From: Niabella sp.
Lineage (GTDB): Bacteria; Bacteroidota; Bacteroidia; Chitinophagales; Chitinophagaceae
DNA: 64,000 nucleotides
NCBI GenBank assembly: GCA_017744715.1
Contig: JAGIAT010000001.1
Span: forward strand, 744,001-808,000
Reading direction: 5' to 3'
Positions 54,501 to 63,700 of this stretch are shown here, in pieces; position 1 is the first letter of the stretch; every line of letters starts with the position of its first letter. Both the position numbers and the translations under genes were made by a program. The notes below the pieces were generated by a model that did not search any database, was not told the origin of the DNA, and was given only the letters and a program-made list of their open reading frames with translations.

Positions 54501-54938
54501 ATGACTGATGAATATTTTATGCAGCAGGCGCTGAAAGAGGCCCGGCGGGCGTTTGAAGAAGATGAGATCCCCATCGGGGCCGTAGTGGTGCAGGATAACC
54601 GCATCATTGCCCGGGGATATAATATGACCGAAAAATTAAATGACCCTACCGCACATGCGGAAATGATTGCATTAACATCGGCATTCAGTTTTCTGAATGC
54701 TAAATACCTGCCCGATGCCACGTTGTATGTTACGGTGGAGCCCTGTGTAATGTGCGCAGGAGCACTGTACTGGAGCAAGCTTCGCCGTGTGGTTTGGGGT
54801 GCCTCGGATATAAAAAACGGCTTTAGCCGGGTAGGCCCTGCAACCTCTCCGTTTCATCCGAAAACGGAGATTGTTACCGGTCTCCTGGAAGAAGAATGTG
54901 CGGCGTTGATGAAGGCTTTTTTCAAGGCAAAGCGGTAG
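54501..54938 (+). CDS. tadA: tRNA-specific adenosine deaminase
   Basis: 145 residues. Zinc site H52-A-E54 (TAHAEMIAL) with the proton-shuttle Glu54, and PCVMC (Cys82, Cys85). It converts A34 to inosine in the tRNA-Arg(ACG) wobble position. Size and the N-terminal helix MQQALKEARRAFEEDEIPIG (near residues 7-26) fit TadA better than guanine deaminases or riboflavin deaminases. Divergent from the helicase gene. Confidence 0.9.
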   Translation: MTDEYFMQQALKEARRAFEEDEIPIGAVVVQDNRIIARGYNMTEKLNDPTAHAEMIALTSAFSFLNAKYLPDATLYVTVEPCVMCAGALYWSKLRRVVWGASDIKNGFSRVGPATSPFHPKTEIVTGLLEEECAALMKAFFKAKR

Positions 54939-55063
54939 CGGGCTGTTATTGTCCCGGCTGTAGTGCTTATGGTAGCGGTCTTGCTGCTTGTCCCGCTAAA
55001 AGTGGGATCGCACACTTCAACACCTCAATATAAGGCTGCTGGTTGTTTCGGGGGACTTGGGCA

Positions 55064-55095
55064 ACTGGTGAGACAAGCGCTCTTGTCCCACCAGT
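55064..55095. terminator. Long hairpin between convergent tadA and susD, possible bidirectional terminator
   Basis: ACTGGTGAGACAAG (55064-55077) pairs with CTTGTCCCACCAGT (55082-55095) with a single A-C mismatch and the loop CGCT. No T tract follows on either strand, so terminator function is uncertain. Confidence 0.5.
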
Positions 55096-55132
55096 GAAGT
55101 TGTTGGTAAGCACCCTGGGCAAACCTCCCGCC

Positions 55133-56566
55133 TTACGGTTTATCCCACCACAAATGATCTGCAAGCGAACCTACCTCCGGCACATTGGCCCCGTTCCTTG
55201 ATTTTTCGGTATCGGGATAGCCGATCCTCCGGATGGGTGTTTGCAGCAGGGCATTTTTGGGCAATACAAAATTCTTGTATTGATAATCGTAGCGCCGCGC
55301 ATCCGTCCATGCTTCGGGGTTTAAAAAGAGTGCAATATATTTCTCTTTAAAAATGAGGTCTTTTGTAAGTGCCGCAGCACCCACGGCAACCGCCGGGTTG
55401 GTGAGGTAACTGGTTTTTTCCACCGCCGGAACGCCCAGTTTTTCCATATTCGCCTTAATGCCTTCGAGGTAGGCGGCATAGGCCCTTTGCCGATTGGTGG
55501 CCAACGCGGCTTCCGCTTCAATGAATTTGATCTCTGCGTAGGAGATCAGCACCAGCGGCGCGCCCGGTTTTGCATAAAACGTGGAGTCGTCTGCCTTTCC
55601 GGTGCCTGTTCCAATATAACTTTCTTCTTTTGAGGTGCCGGTGCCCACTCTTCCTGCTCCGTTTACCGTACCCCTGTAATCATTGAATTTTGTCAGCGTT
55701 GCCATATATCCAACCCGGGGGTCTTTGAAACCATAGGTAGTTCCGTTTACGGCATTTACAAATTGCGCACCCAGCCATCCGTCGAGTAAAAGATTTTTAT
55801 TATTAACGGCGATCTCGTTCCAGGGACTGAGGCTTATAAACTGGGTTAACTGGGCATCATCAGCATTGGACTTGTAGGCATTGTCTGTAGCGGTTAACAC
55901 TGCTGCGGCATTATAAGTGCTCAGTTTGCTGATCTTGTTGAGCATGCGCGCCTTTAACGCATAGCAGGTTTTGATCCATTGGGCCGGATTCCCGTTATGG
56001 ATAAAATCGTTGTTGCCAAGCTCAACCGTGGCGTCTGTTTTGCCAAGCTGGAGAATGGCATCCTCTATCAGCGCCAGGCAGGCGGTATAAATACCTTCTC
56101 CTTTATCATAAGTAGGTTTAAAATTGGTGGGATCCCAGGCTTTTGAATACGGAGCATCCCCGAAAAGATCCATGACCAGGTTCATGTTCATTGCTTCGGT
56201 TATTTCGGCTACCCCAATATGATGATAGGCATTGCGTTTTTCAGCCAGCAATTTCATATTCCGGCTGTCTGTAATGATATCGTAAATGTTTTTCCATAAG
56301 CTGCTTTTATCCAGGTCTTCGTAGGTGTCGAACCCGCTTGCGGCGTTGCTGGAAGCGAGGTATTGCACATAGTTGGAGGTAAAACTGCCTGCCCGGTAAA
56401 CGTTGATACCGGTTTGATAGGTGACATTTGCCAGGAGCCCTTCGATGGGTGGCTTATCGGTGGTATTGGGATTTACAATGCCCTTGTCCAGGTATTTTTT
56501 ACACCCGGTAGCGGATACAAGAACCGTAAACAGTAAGCCAACGGAAAGGAAATGCTTTATTGACAT
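55133..56566 (-). CDS. SusD/RagB-family nutrient-binding outer-membrane lipoprotein
   Basis: 477 residues from the ATG at 56566. Lipobox SATGC (in VLVSATGCKKYLDKG), then the SusD-like TPR helices with WKNIYDIITDSRNMKLLAEK near residues 85-105 and a C-terminal region typical of RagB (SYAEIKFIEAEAAL, FLNPEAWTDARRYDY). It caps the SusC channel and binds the substrate (glycan or peptide). Four nt separate it from the SusC stop, so they are co-translated. No glycoside hydrolase is near, so the substrate is unknown. Confidence 0.9.
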   Translation of the reverse strand: MSIKHFLSVGLLFTVLVSATGCKKYLDKGIVNPNTTDKPPIEGLLANVTYQTGINVYRAGSFTSNYVQYLASSNAASGFDTYEDLDKSSLWKNIYDIITDSRNMKLLAEKRNAYHHIGVAEITEAMNMNLVMDLFGDAPYSKAWDPTNFKPTYDKGEGIYTACLALIEDAILQLGKTDATVELGNNDFIHNGNPAQWIKTCYALKARMLNKISKLSTYNAAAVLTATDNAYKSNADDAQLTQFISLSPWNEIAVNNKNLLLDGWLGAQFVNAVNGTTYGFKDPRVGYMATLTKFNDYRGTVNGAGRVGTGTSKEESYIGTGTGKADDSTFYAKPGAPLVLISYAEIKFIEAEAALATNRQRAYAAYLEGIKANMEKLGVPAVEKTSYLTNPAVAVGAAALTKDLIFKEKYIALFLNPEAWTDARRYDYQYKNFVLPKNALLQTPIRRIGYPDTEKSRNGANVPEVGSLADHLWWDKP

Positions 56567-56570
56567 GGGA

Positions 56571-59500
56571 TTAGAATTGTAGGTTAAGGGAAAACAGGAA
56601 GCTGCGTACTGCGGGATAGGTAAAGCCGGAAAAGCCACCGGATGAATTATCCGATGCACTAAACGAGCTGGATTCCGGATCGAAGCCGGTGAACTTGGTA
56701 TTCAGCCAGAGGTTGGTACCTGTTACCGCAACGGAGCCGCCTTTCAAAAAGCCCGTTTTGTTAAATAACCGGTGAAGGTTATAAGAAAGACTCAATGAAC
56801 GCAGCCGTACCCAGCCGGCGTCTTCAATAAAGTTTTCGGTAACGCCCCGGTACACATTCCGGTAGTAGCCGGCACCGTAATCCTTACCATCCGGACCCAT
56901 TGCCTGGCCCAGGTACACCGTCTTGGTATTAGGTGTGCCGTCTGCCAGCACGCCGGAGAATATAATGCTTTGATTGCGGTTCTCTGTTATTTTTGATACA
57001 CCGAATGCGGCCATAAAATTCGCAAACTGGTTATATTTTTTTACTCCGTAACGGGCATCCAGCAACGCGCTCAGCGTAAGATCTTTGAAAGTGAGGTTTT
57101 GCAGGGTGCTGATGATAAACTTCGGTTCGGAGGTGCCCAGGTACCGTTGTTTGGTGTCGATTATGGGGAATCCGTTGGCCCCGATAACCATGGGCCGGTC
57201 TTTCTCCAGGGTAATGCCGTCGTCGGTATCGTTGCCATAATACCGTTTATACGTTCTTCCAAAAAGTGCTCCGTAAGGGTAACCCGGGATCAGCTTCATG
57301 GAAGCGGTGGAACTGGAATACCCGAATTGGGTAGCCGTTATAATTTCGTCCAGTTTGGGATCCTGCGACAGGGAAAGCACCTTGCTTTTATTGCGGGTGA
57401 AGTTGATGTTGAAATCCCAGGCAAAATGGGTTTGTTTTACCGGAACCGCTGATAGCGTAAACTCAATGCCTTTGTTCTCAAGATCGCCGGCGTTTAAAAA
57501 TACCTGATCGTAACCAGTGGCATTTGAAACATAAACCGGTACAATCAGATCTTTACTGACGGCTTTGTATAAAGTAAGATCCAGTCCCAGCCTGCTTTTC
57601 AAGAGCTTTAATTCAATACCTCCCTCATAGGTTTTTGTGAACTCCGGTTTTAACCGGAGATTTTCTAACCGATCTAAGGTGGTAAAAGTGATGGCATTAC
57701 CGATCTTATCGTCATTAGCACTAAACCCTGAAAGAATGGAGTAGGGGTCGGTATCTTTTGCCACAGTTGCGTAGGAAAACCGGAATTTTCCGAAGGTGAA
57801 CCAGTTGGGCCGGTTTTTGAACGACTCGGAAAAGATATAGCTAAGACTTGCCGAGGGATAAAAATAAGCGCGGTTATCCGGTGCAAGGGTGGAAGTCATA
57901 TCCCTTCTTCCCGTAAGGTTTAAAAACAGCAGGTTGTCGTATCCCAGGGTAAGGTCTGCAAAAATCCCTACGTTCCGGTACAGGGATGCATAGGTATTTC
58001 CCGTGATCTTCCGGGTGTTTTGAAGCACATACAGATCGCGTACTGCCAGTGTATCGCCATAAACATAGGACCGGTTATACTTCCGGTCGATCAGGTCGTG
58101 CCCCAGGTTCAGGCTTACAGAGAACCGTTCATCAAAGGTTTTATTAATATTGGCTATAAAGGTGGAAGTGATATTCCGGTTTTTGATATCAGTGGTGCTC
58201 ACAAACCCGAACCCGTTATCACCGCTGATGACTTCACCCACCACCCCAACCGGGCCCGGTGCATGCCAGTCGCGGTGGTCGGTATAAATATCATTTCCAA
58301 AACGGTAGGTAAAATTTAACCAGCTGAGGGGTGCATATTTAAAGTTGACACTGGAGATCACCCGGTTCACATTGTCGAAAAAGCGGTTGGTGGCCAGGGT
58401 GTAAACGGGATTATCGTTGTCACCGCCATAGGTCTTTTGCGTACCGTCCGGGTTGATATAGTCCATTACATCCCACCGGGGCGACCAGTAAATGAGCTGT
58501 TCTCCATAGCGGTCTGCATTCACCCGCGATCCTCCTGAGTTAATATAGTTGATGGAAAAACCGGCCTGGAATTTCGGGCTGAATTGAATATTGCTGAATG
58601 CCCGGGCATTGTAACTGGTGTAATCACTGAAAGGGATCACCCCGTTGTCGCGGGCATAGCTAAAGGAGCCTCCGCCCTGTATTTTGTCGGTACCGCCTCC
58701 AAGGCTGATATTGTGCCGGTTGGTATTGCCGGTCCGGTATGCCCGTTTAAAATTATCGAATAACTGATCGGGATGGGAAGGGTCCAGCTTTTTGGCTTCT
58801 TCCACCGTTGGGCCCCAGGACGGCCAGAAACTGGTTTTGTCGTACACTCCCAGGTAGCCCTGGGTATAGGTGCTTTGTACATCCGGCGTTTTGTTTACAT
58901 TACTGAACCCATAGGTTCCGTTATAGGTTACAGAAAGTTTGCCGGCCTTGGCCGATTTTGTGGTGATGATCACCGCACCGTTGGAAGCACGTATTCCATA
59001 TAACGCGGTGGCTGCCCCACCTTTTAAAACAGAAATGGTTTCAATATCATCCGGGTTAATATCCGCCGCCCGGTTGGTCATACCCCGTGTATCGCCGCCG
59101 CCATACGTGGTGGTACTGTTATCAATTTCAACACCGTCTACAATGAACAGGGGTTGGCTGGGCCGGTTCGGATCCAGCGAGTTCACTCCGCGGATATTGA
59201 TCCGGGCACCCTGCCCGGGTGCGCCTCCCGTGCTTTGAATGTTGACCCCTGCTACTTTTCCCTGGAGGGCATTGACCACATTTGTTTGCTTATTTACGGT
59301 AAGGTCTTCCGCGCTCACTGTTTGGGCGGCATACCCCAGGGTACGCTGTTCCCGTTTAATACCCATTGCGGTAACCACCACTTCGCTCAGGTTATCTTTT
59401 TCATCGGGCGTAAGAATTATCTGTATGGCGCCCCTGGTGGCGGGTATTTCCTTTGACTGGTAACCAACCGAAGAGATTACCAGTATGGCATTGCTGCTCA

Positions 59501-59702
59501 CGTTGAATGAGAAATGCCCGTTGGCATCTGCAACGGTTGCCGCCTGGCTGCCTTTTTGCTGAATGGTGGCTCCCGGGATGGCTTCTCCCTGTCCGTTCTT
59601 TACGAACCCGGATACCCGTAGCACCTGTGCCGATAACGGCGATAAAAAAATAGAAAGACATAGCATCGTTAACAGGGCAGACCGGAAAAGTGAATGCTTC
59701 AT
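56571..59702 (-). CDS. SusC/RagA-family TonB-linked outer-membrane transporter
   Basis: 1043 residues. Signal peptide (MKHSLFRSALLTMLCLSIFL onward), an N-terminal carboxypeptidase-like domain (ATIQQKGSQAATVADANGHF), the SusC signature region VVTAMGIKREQRTLGYAAQ, a plug with VNALQGKVAGVNIQS and IRGVNSLDP, and a large barrel ending in an aromatic SLNLQF. It imports substrates captured by SusD using TonB energy. No sigma or anti-sigma gene is directly upstream; an ECF factor lies 4 kb to the right on the other strand. Confidence 0.94.
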   Translation of the reverse strand: MKHSLFRSALLTMLCLSIFLSPLSAQVLRVSGFVKNGQGEAIPGATIQQKGSQAATVADANGHFSFNVSSNAILVISSVGYQSKEIPATRGAIQIILTPDEKDNLSEVVVTAMGIKREQRTLGYAAQTVSAEDLTVNKQTNVVNALQGKVAGVNIQSTGGAPGQGARINIRGVNSLDPNRPSQPLFIVDGVEIDNSTTTYGGGDTRGMTNRAADINPDDIETISVLKGGAATALYGIRASNGAVIITTKSAKAGKLSVTYNGTYGFSNVNKTPDVQSTYTQGYLGVYDKTSFWPSWGPTVEEAKKLDPSHPDQLFDNFKRAYRTGNTNRHNISLGGGTDKIQGGGSFSYARDNGVIPFSDYTSYNARAFSNIQFSPKFQAGFSINYINSGGSRVNADRYGEQLIYWSPRWDVMDYINPDGTQKTYGGDNDNPVYTLATNRFFDNVNRVISSVNFKYAPLSWLNFTYRFGNDIYTDHRDWHAPGPVGVVGEVISGDNGFGFVSTTDIKNRNITSTFIANINKTFDERFSVSLNLGHDLIDRKYNRSYVYGDTLAVRDLYVLQNTRKITGNTYASLYRNVGIFADLTLGYDNLLFLNLTGRRDMTSTLAPDNRAYFYPSASLSYIFSESFKNRPNWFTFGKFRFSYATVAKDTDPYSILSGFSANDDKIGNAITFTTLDRLENLRLKPEFTKTYEGGIELKLLKSRLGLDLTLYKAVSKDLIVPVYVSNATGYDQVFLNAGDLENKGIEFTLSAVPVKQTHFAWDFNINFTRNKSKVLSLSQDPKLDEIITATQFGYSSSTASMKLIPGYPYGALFGRTYKRYYGNDTDDGITLEKDRPMVIGANGFPIIDTKQRYLGTSEPKFIISTLQNLTFKDLTLSALLDARYGVKKYNQFANFMAAFGVSKITENRNQSIIFSGVLADGTPNTKTVYLGQAMGPDGKDYGAGYYRNVYRGVTENFIEDAGWVRLRSLSLSYNLHRLFNKTGFLKGGSVAVTGTNLWLNTKFTGFDPESSSFSASDNSSGGFSGFTYPAVRSFLFSLNLQF

Positions 59703-59892
59703 ACGCGATGTGTTTTAGTTTAATAATTTGTTAAGATACTGCAAAAAATCAGCCAAAAAACGCAAAATCCGGAAAATTAATGCATTTCATTTTTTATAAT
59801 ATATTTAAATTTTATAGGGCAATGATTTTTTAGTAAATTTATTATGGTTTAAAACAGATATATTTATTTATAATGTTTAATCTGATTTATTT

Positions 59893-60471
59893 ATGAACCC
59901 TCCTTCTCTTCTAAAAAAAATTTACGATCACTATCCCAAGGGTATAACGCCGCTGGTGGATCAGCAGGAGTATGAACGGGTTTTTGCCCGGCGTAAGCGG
60001 TCCGTACGGATCCTGAAGGAAGCGCTGGAAAGGCAGTGGCAGGGGTTTGTGCAGGCGCTTGGCGAAGAATTGACGCGGTATGAATTAAGCGACCGCACGG
60101 ATCTGTTTCATAATAAATTTTGCTACTACCTGGATTGTACTTCAAAAGAAGGCCGCGGCCTGTTTAAAATACATGTGTTGCTGAGTGTGCTGATGCCCTG
60201 GCATAGTATTGTGGTTACCGACTTCCTGGGTCTTAACGGCACTGCAATGATGGATCATGACCAGTTTTGCCTGAACGATGAAAAACGGCATCAGCAATAC
60301 CTGGAAGATATCGGCACTATTAACCGGCTGCTGCTGGCATCTTTCCAAACCGAGCCGGTCCTTTTCCGGGAACTGAGCAAGGTGCCGGTACCCGGCGCAT
60401 ATCTGCAAACAAAGAAGGCCAATGTAAACCTGTTCGACCTGGTGTTTACCAATTATTTTACCAATTTTTAA
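59893..60471 (+). CDS. Hypothetical 192-residue protein
   Basis: No signal peptide. Mixed alpha/beta, with a charged N-terminal half (RRKRSVRILKEALERQWQ) and an aromatic C-terminus VNLFDLVFTNYFTNF. No family identified. It is divergent from susC across a 190-nt AT-rich spacer, so the two may share regulation. It looks like a real gene by codon usage and absence of overlapping genes. Confidence 0.65.
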   Translation: MNPPSLLKKIYDHYPKGITPLVDQQEYERVFARRKRSVRILKEALERQWQGFVQALGEELTRYELSDRTDLFHNKFCYYLDCTSKEGRGLFKIHVLLSVLMPWHSIVVTDFLGLNGTAMMDHDQFCLNDEKRHQQYLEDIGTINRLLLASFQTEPVLFRELSKVPVPGAYLQTKKANVNLFDLVFTNYFTNF

Positions 60472-60651
60472 CAGGAGACCCAAAAACTCTAAGAAGCACT
60501 AAGATTAAATCACGGGTTCCTTTATTTTCTTTCGTATATCGTATATAGTAATATCGTTTCAGCGTTATTTTACGTAACCGTAAAAGGAAAAAGGCCTGTC
60601 ATCTGCGCATCAGCGGCTATTGGCTTATTGGGAAACGGGGAACTGCGGCTT

Positions 60652-60659
60652 TAACTTTG
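60652..60659 (+). promoter_or_regulatory. Distal -7 box TAACTTTG upstream of superoxide dismutase
   Basis: A perfect TAnnTTTG match 135 nt before the ATG, within repeat-like sequence; weaker candidate than the proximal one. Confidence 0.35.
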
Positions 60660-60742
60660 TACCGCCTGGTATCTTCGTGCCTCTTTGTGGCCTCCCGGCT
60701 GCGGCTTTCCTGACTGAACTTTGTGGCCCGGCGATAATGGTT

Positions 60743-60750
60743 TAACTTTG
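60743..60750 (+). promoter_or_regulatory. Proximal -7 box TAACTTTG of superoxide dismutase
   Basis: A perfect TAnnTTTG 44 nt before the ATG at 60795, followed by an AT-rich leader. Confidence 0.55.
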
Positions 60751-60794
60751 GGCAATTAAGTATTATTATTTACTCAATAAAAAAATAAAGAATC

Positions 60795-61397
60795 ATGGCA
60801 TTTACACTACCAGCCCTTCCTTATGCGCCCGATGCGCTGGAACCGCACATTGACAAGCAAACAATGGAAATTCACCACGATAAGCACCACCAGGCTTATG
60901 TGGATAATTTGAATAAAGCAATTGATGGCACAGAACATGCTGATAAGTCGCTGGAAGACCTGGTGAAAAACGCAGGCGCTATTTCCCCCGCTGTTCGTAA
61001 CAACGGTGGCGGGCATTGGAACCACTCCTTTTTCTGGGAGATCCTGAGCGCTGATGGCGGTGCGCCCTCCGGGAAACTGGCCGATGCGATCAACGAAACA
61101 TTTGGTTCGCTGGATGCACTGAAAGAAAAAATCAATACAGCAGGTGCTACCCGTTTTGGAAGCGGCTGGGCCTGGCTGATTGTTAAAGACGGTAAACTGG
61201 AAGTTACTTCCACTCCCAACCAGGACAATCCCCTGATGGATGTGGCTGAAGTGAAAGGCACACCCATACTTGGTGTGGACGTTTGGGAGCACGCGTACTA
61301 CCTGAAATATCAGAACAAGCGTCCGGATTATTTAAAAGCTTTCTGGAATGTAGTGAACTGGGCAAAAGTAGAAGAACACTACAACGCAGCCGTTTAA
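60795..61397 (+). CDS. sodA: Superoxide dismutase (Mn/Fe family, Mn-type features)
   Basis: 200 residues. Metal ligands His27 (MEIHHDKHH), His77 (HWNHSFFW), Asp162 and His166 ([19 protein letters not shown]). The GGGHWNH and NQDNPL blocks are the arrangement usual in manganese enzymes, but some Bacteroidota forms are cambialistic, so metal use is not certain. Removes superoxide in the cytoplasm (no signal peptide). Single gene with its own promoter and terminator. Confidence 0.93.
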   Translation: MAFTLPALPYAPDALEPHIDKQTMEIHHDKHHQAYVDNLNKAIDGTEHADKSLEDLVKNAGAISPAVRNNGGGHWNHSFFWEILSADGGAPSGKLADAINETFGSLDALKEKINTAGATRFGSGWAWLIVKDGKLEVTSTPNQDNPLMDVAEVKGTPILGVDVWEHAYYLKYQNKRPDYLKAFWNVVNWAKVEEHYNAAV

Positions 61398-61417
61398 AAA
61401 AAATATAGCATATACGC

Positions 61418-61449
61418 AACCGCCCCCGCTTCAGGGGGCGGTTTTTTTT
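61418..61449 (+). terminator. Rho-independent terminator of superoxide dismutase
   Basis: AACCGCCCCC (61418-61427) pairs with GGGGGCGGTT (61434-61443), loop GCTTCA, then a run of T. Confidence 0.9.
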
Positions 61450-61565
61450 CGCTCAAATTGGCTATTGAAACCGGGGCCGGCATCGTTTATTTTCGTAGGG
61501 ATAAAGGTTGCTGCTGACGCAGTAACGATAGTGACCTGTATGCTTCATCTTTAAACTAATTTGCT

Positions 61566-63383
61566 ATGTCCGCATCATTTTCCGCCTATCACGGTGTAAA
61601 CGCCGGTCAACACCAACATCATTTCAATGATCTTTCCGGGAAGGGCTACCGTATGATCTCCCTCAGTGTTTACGGAGGAGCAAATGAGCCCCGCTACGCC
61701 GCTGTATGGGTAAAACGGCCTGGTCCGGAATATGTGGCCACCCATGGCATTAACGCCGCACAATACCAGTCTTTTTTTAACACCTGGTCCGGGAAAGGAT
61801 TTGTACCCGTTTTAATAACGGCTACCGGAAGCGGGGCCAACGCTATCTTTGCCGCCGTTTTTGAAAAACAGCACTACCCCGGCTGGGTTGCCCGTCATAA
61901 TATTGATGAAGCCACATTTACGAATGAAAATAAACATGCACGGGAAAATAACCTGCGCCTTAAATCTGCTACTGTATATGGCTCCGGATCCGGAAGAAGG
62001 TATGCCGGTGTATGGATTCCAAACCCTTCTTTTATCAAGTGGCTGGTATATCCCAATGTGCCTGCGGCAAACTACCAGGGTATATTCAATGCCAACACCG
62101 AGCTGCCGTATTATAAACCCGAAGTAGTAGCCCTTTCGGATGATGCGGTGTATTGCCCCCTGTTTACCGATAGCATCGTTGGCCGCTGGGTGGCAAAGCA
62201 CGGCATTACGGCGGATGAGTACCAGGCAGCATTTGACAAATACACAAATGAAGGCCTGATGCCGGTGTATGTGGATGGCGGTGGTACCGGCAATAGCATC
62301 CGGTATGCCTGTGTATTTGCGGAAACCGATATCCCGCAAAGCCGGAAATGGATCGTTACCGGTATCCAAACAACCGCTACACAGGGGCTTGACCAGATCA
62401 TGAAAAACTTTATGCAAAAACAGGCCATCCGTTATGCGCAGTTCTGTTTGGGTAAGAACGGCAGCGTTAAATATAACCGGGCCTTTACCTGGGCGGAGCC
62501 CAATTATAAAACGGCCCAGCCATCCGACCGGTTCCTGCTGGCCAGCTGCAGCAAAATGTTTCTTTGTGCCGCCATACAGGCGCTTTTCGACAGCAAGGAC
62601 CTCGCGCCCGGGGATTTGGCGTATGCAAAGCTGGGGTTCAGCGCGCCCAAGGACACACGAAGTGATCATATTACCATTCAGCATTTGCTGGATCATAAAG
62701 GTGGGTTTGATGCAAAGGATTTTGATGCTACGTATTCCATGCGGTTTATTGCGAAGGAACTGGGCCAGGCAACGCCTGTTACCAAACGGGATCTGGCAAC
62801 ATATATGTATAAGAAAAGAAAGCTGAAAGACGACCCCGGTACCAAGGATAATTATTCGAATTATGGATATGTGTTGTTATCACTCATCATTGAGCAGGTT
62901 ACGGGAAAGGACTATTTCCGGTATCTGAAGCAGCAGGTGCTGGATAAGATCGGCGTTACTGAAGTGAAGAGCTGGAAAACCGTGGCAAATCCCCGGCCGG
63001 CTGATGAAGTGGCTACGGAAAGCTGGGGACTGGGGGAAAGTGCGCTGGTGATCAATTCGGCCGTGCTGGTACCAAATGTATACGGAGGTGATGGCATGAT
63101 TAAAGAAGTAGCGGCCGCCTCCTGCGGACTGGCATCATCGGCGCATGCAATGGTGCAGTTCATCCATCAGCGTGCAGTGTGGGGTACCGGCGGGCGCATG
63201 GCCAATGCGGCAAGATCGGGTGGCACTCCCGGAGCCGCAACCCTGGCGGTTTCAAGAGGCGATGGCATCGACTGGGCGTATACGATCAACACCGCTGATT
63301 TCATAAACCCTTCCAGCGATCCGCTGAAAGAGCTGGGTAATGCCATTGATGGTTTCTTTGCTGCAAATGCCGGCTCCATTTAG
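61566..63383 (+). CDS. Polyglycine-hydrolase-type repeat protein fused to a beta-lactamase-family hydrolase
   Basis: 605 residues. About five repeats of roughly 48 residues span 4-253, each with a pattern like HGINAAQYQSFFNTWSGKGF then YAAVW (bacterial tandem repeat domain 1, found in polyglycine hydrolases); the fourth is diverged. The C-terminal 330 residues form a class C beta-lactamase-like domain with S327-x-x-K330 (LLASCSKMF), Y430-S-N432 (DNYSNYGY) and a GGTPG near residue 558 where family members have HTG. No signal peptide is visible. Possibly a peptidase or esterase; antibiotic resistance is not implied. Confidence 0.8.
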   Translation: MSASFSAYHGVNAGQHQHHFNDLSGKGYRMISLSVYGGANEPRYAAVWVKRPGPEYVATHGINAAQYQSFFNTWSGKGFVPVLITATGSGANAIFAAVFEKQHYPGWVARHNIDEATFTNENKHARENNLRLKSATVYGSGSGRRYAGVWIPNPSFIKWLVYPNVPAANYQGIFNANTELPYYKPEVVALSDDAVYCPLFTDSIVGRWVAKHGITADEYQAAFDKYTNEGLMPVYVDGGGTGNSIRYACVFAETDIPQSRKWIVTGIQTTATQGLDQIMKNFMQKQAIRYAQFCLGKNGSVKYNRAFTWAEPNYKTAQPSDRFLLASCSKMFLCAAIQALFDSKDLAPGDLAYAKLGFSAPKDTRSDHITIQHLLDHKGGFDAKDFDATYSMRFIAKELGQATPVTKRDLATYMYKKRKLKDDPGTKDNYSNYGYVLLSLIIEQVTGKDYFRYLKQQVLDKIGVTEVKSWKTVANPRPADEVATESWGLGESALVINSAVLVPNVYGGDGMIKEVAAASCGLASSAHAMVQFIHQRAVWGTGGRMANAARSGGTPGAATLAVSRGDGIDWAYTINTADFINPSSDPLKELGNAIDGFFAANAGSI

Positions 63384-63700
63384 CGGTTATCCAGTCTAAA
63401 ACCCTACTACAACTACAACACCGCCTTTATAAAATGAACGACATCGCCGGATCGGGATAAGTGAATACCGGGTGCGCAGGTAATGTGCAGGCTTCCTTAG
63501 ATGGTTCCGTCCGCAAACAAACGGAAGGGCATTGCTTCAGCGCATGCAGCATACCCGGCGGGTCATAAAAGCACTTGCAGCAGGGAAAGCAAAAAAAACC
63601 AACACCACCTCGTTACGGCAAGAAATGCACCCCGGGCGTAGACCTTTCATTTTCTTTAAGGTTTTTTCTATATTTGTCCGGATCCAGAATATCTTTTCCC
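63384..63700. other. Intergenic region upstream of the ECF sigma factor
   Basis: About 317 nt. Nothing stands out except the promoter box near its right end; small frames here lack features. Confidence 0.45.
63669..63676 (+). promoter_or_regulatory. -7 box TATATTTG for the ECF sigma factor
   Basis: A perfect TAnnTTTG match 24 nt before the ATG at 63701. Confidence 0.6.

Larger units (their letters stand above)
60472..60794. other. Intergenic region upstream of superoxide dismutase
   Basis: About 320 nt. It contains a perfect small stem TTTTACG/CGTAAAA (60568-60585, loop TAAC), CTTTGTGGC-type degenerate repeats, and two -7 boxes for the dismutase gene. Confidence 0.5.
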
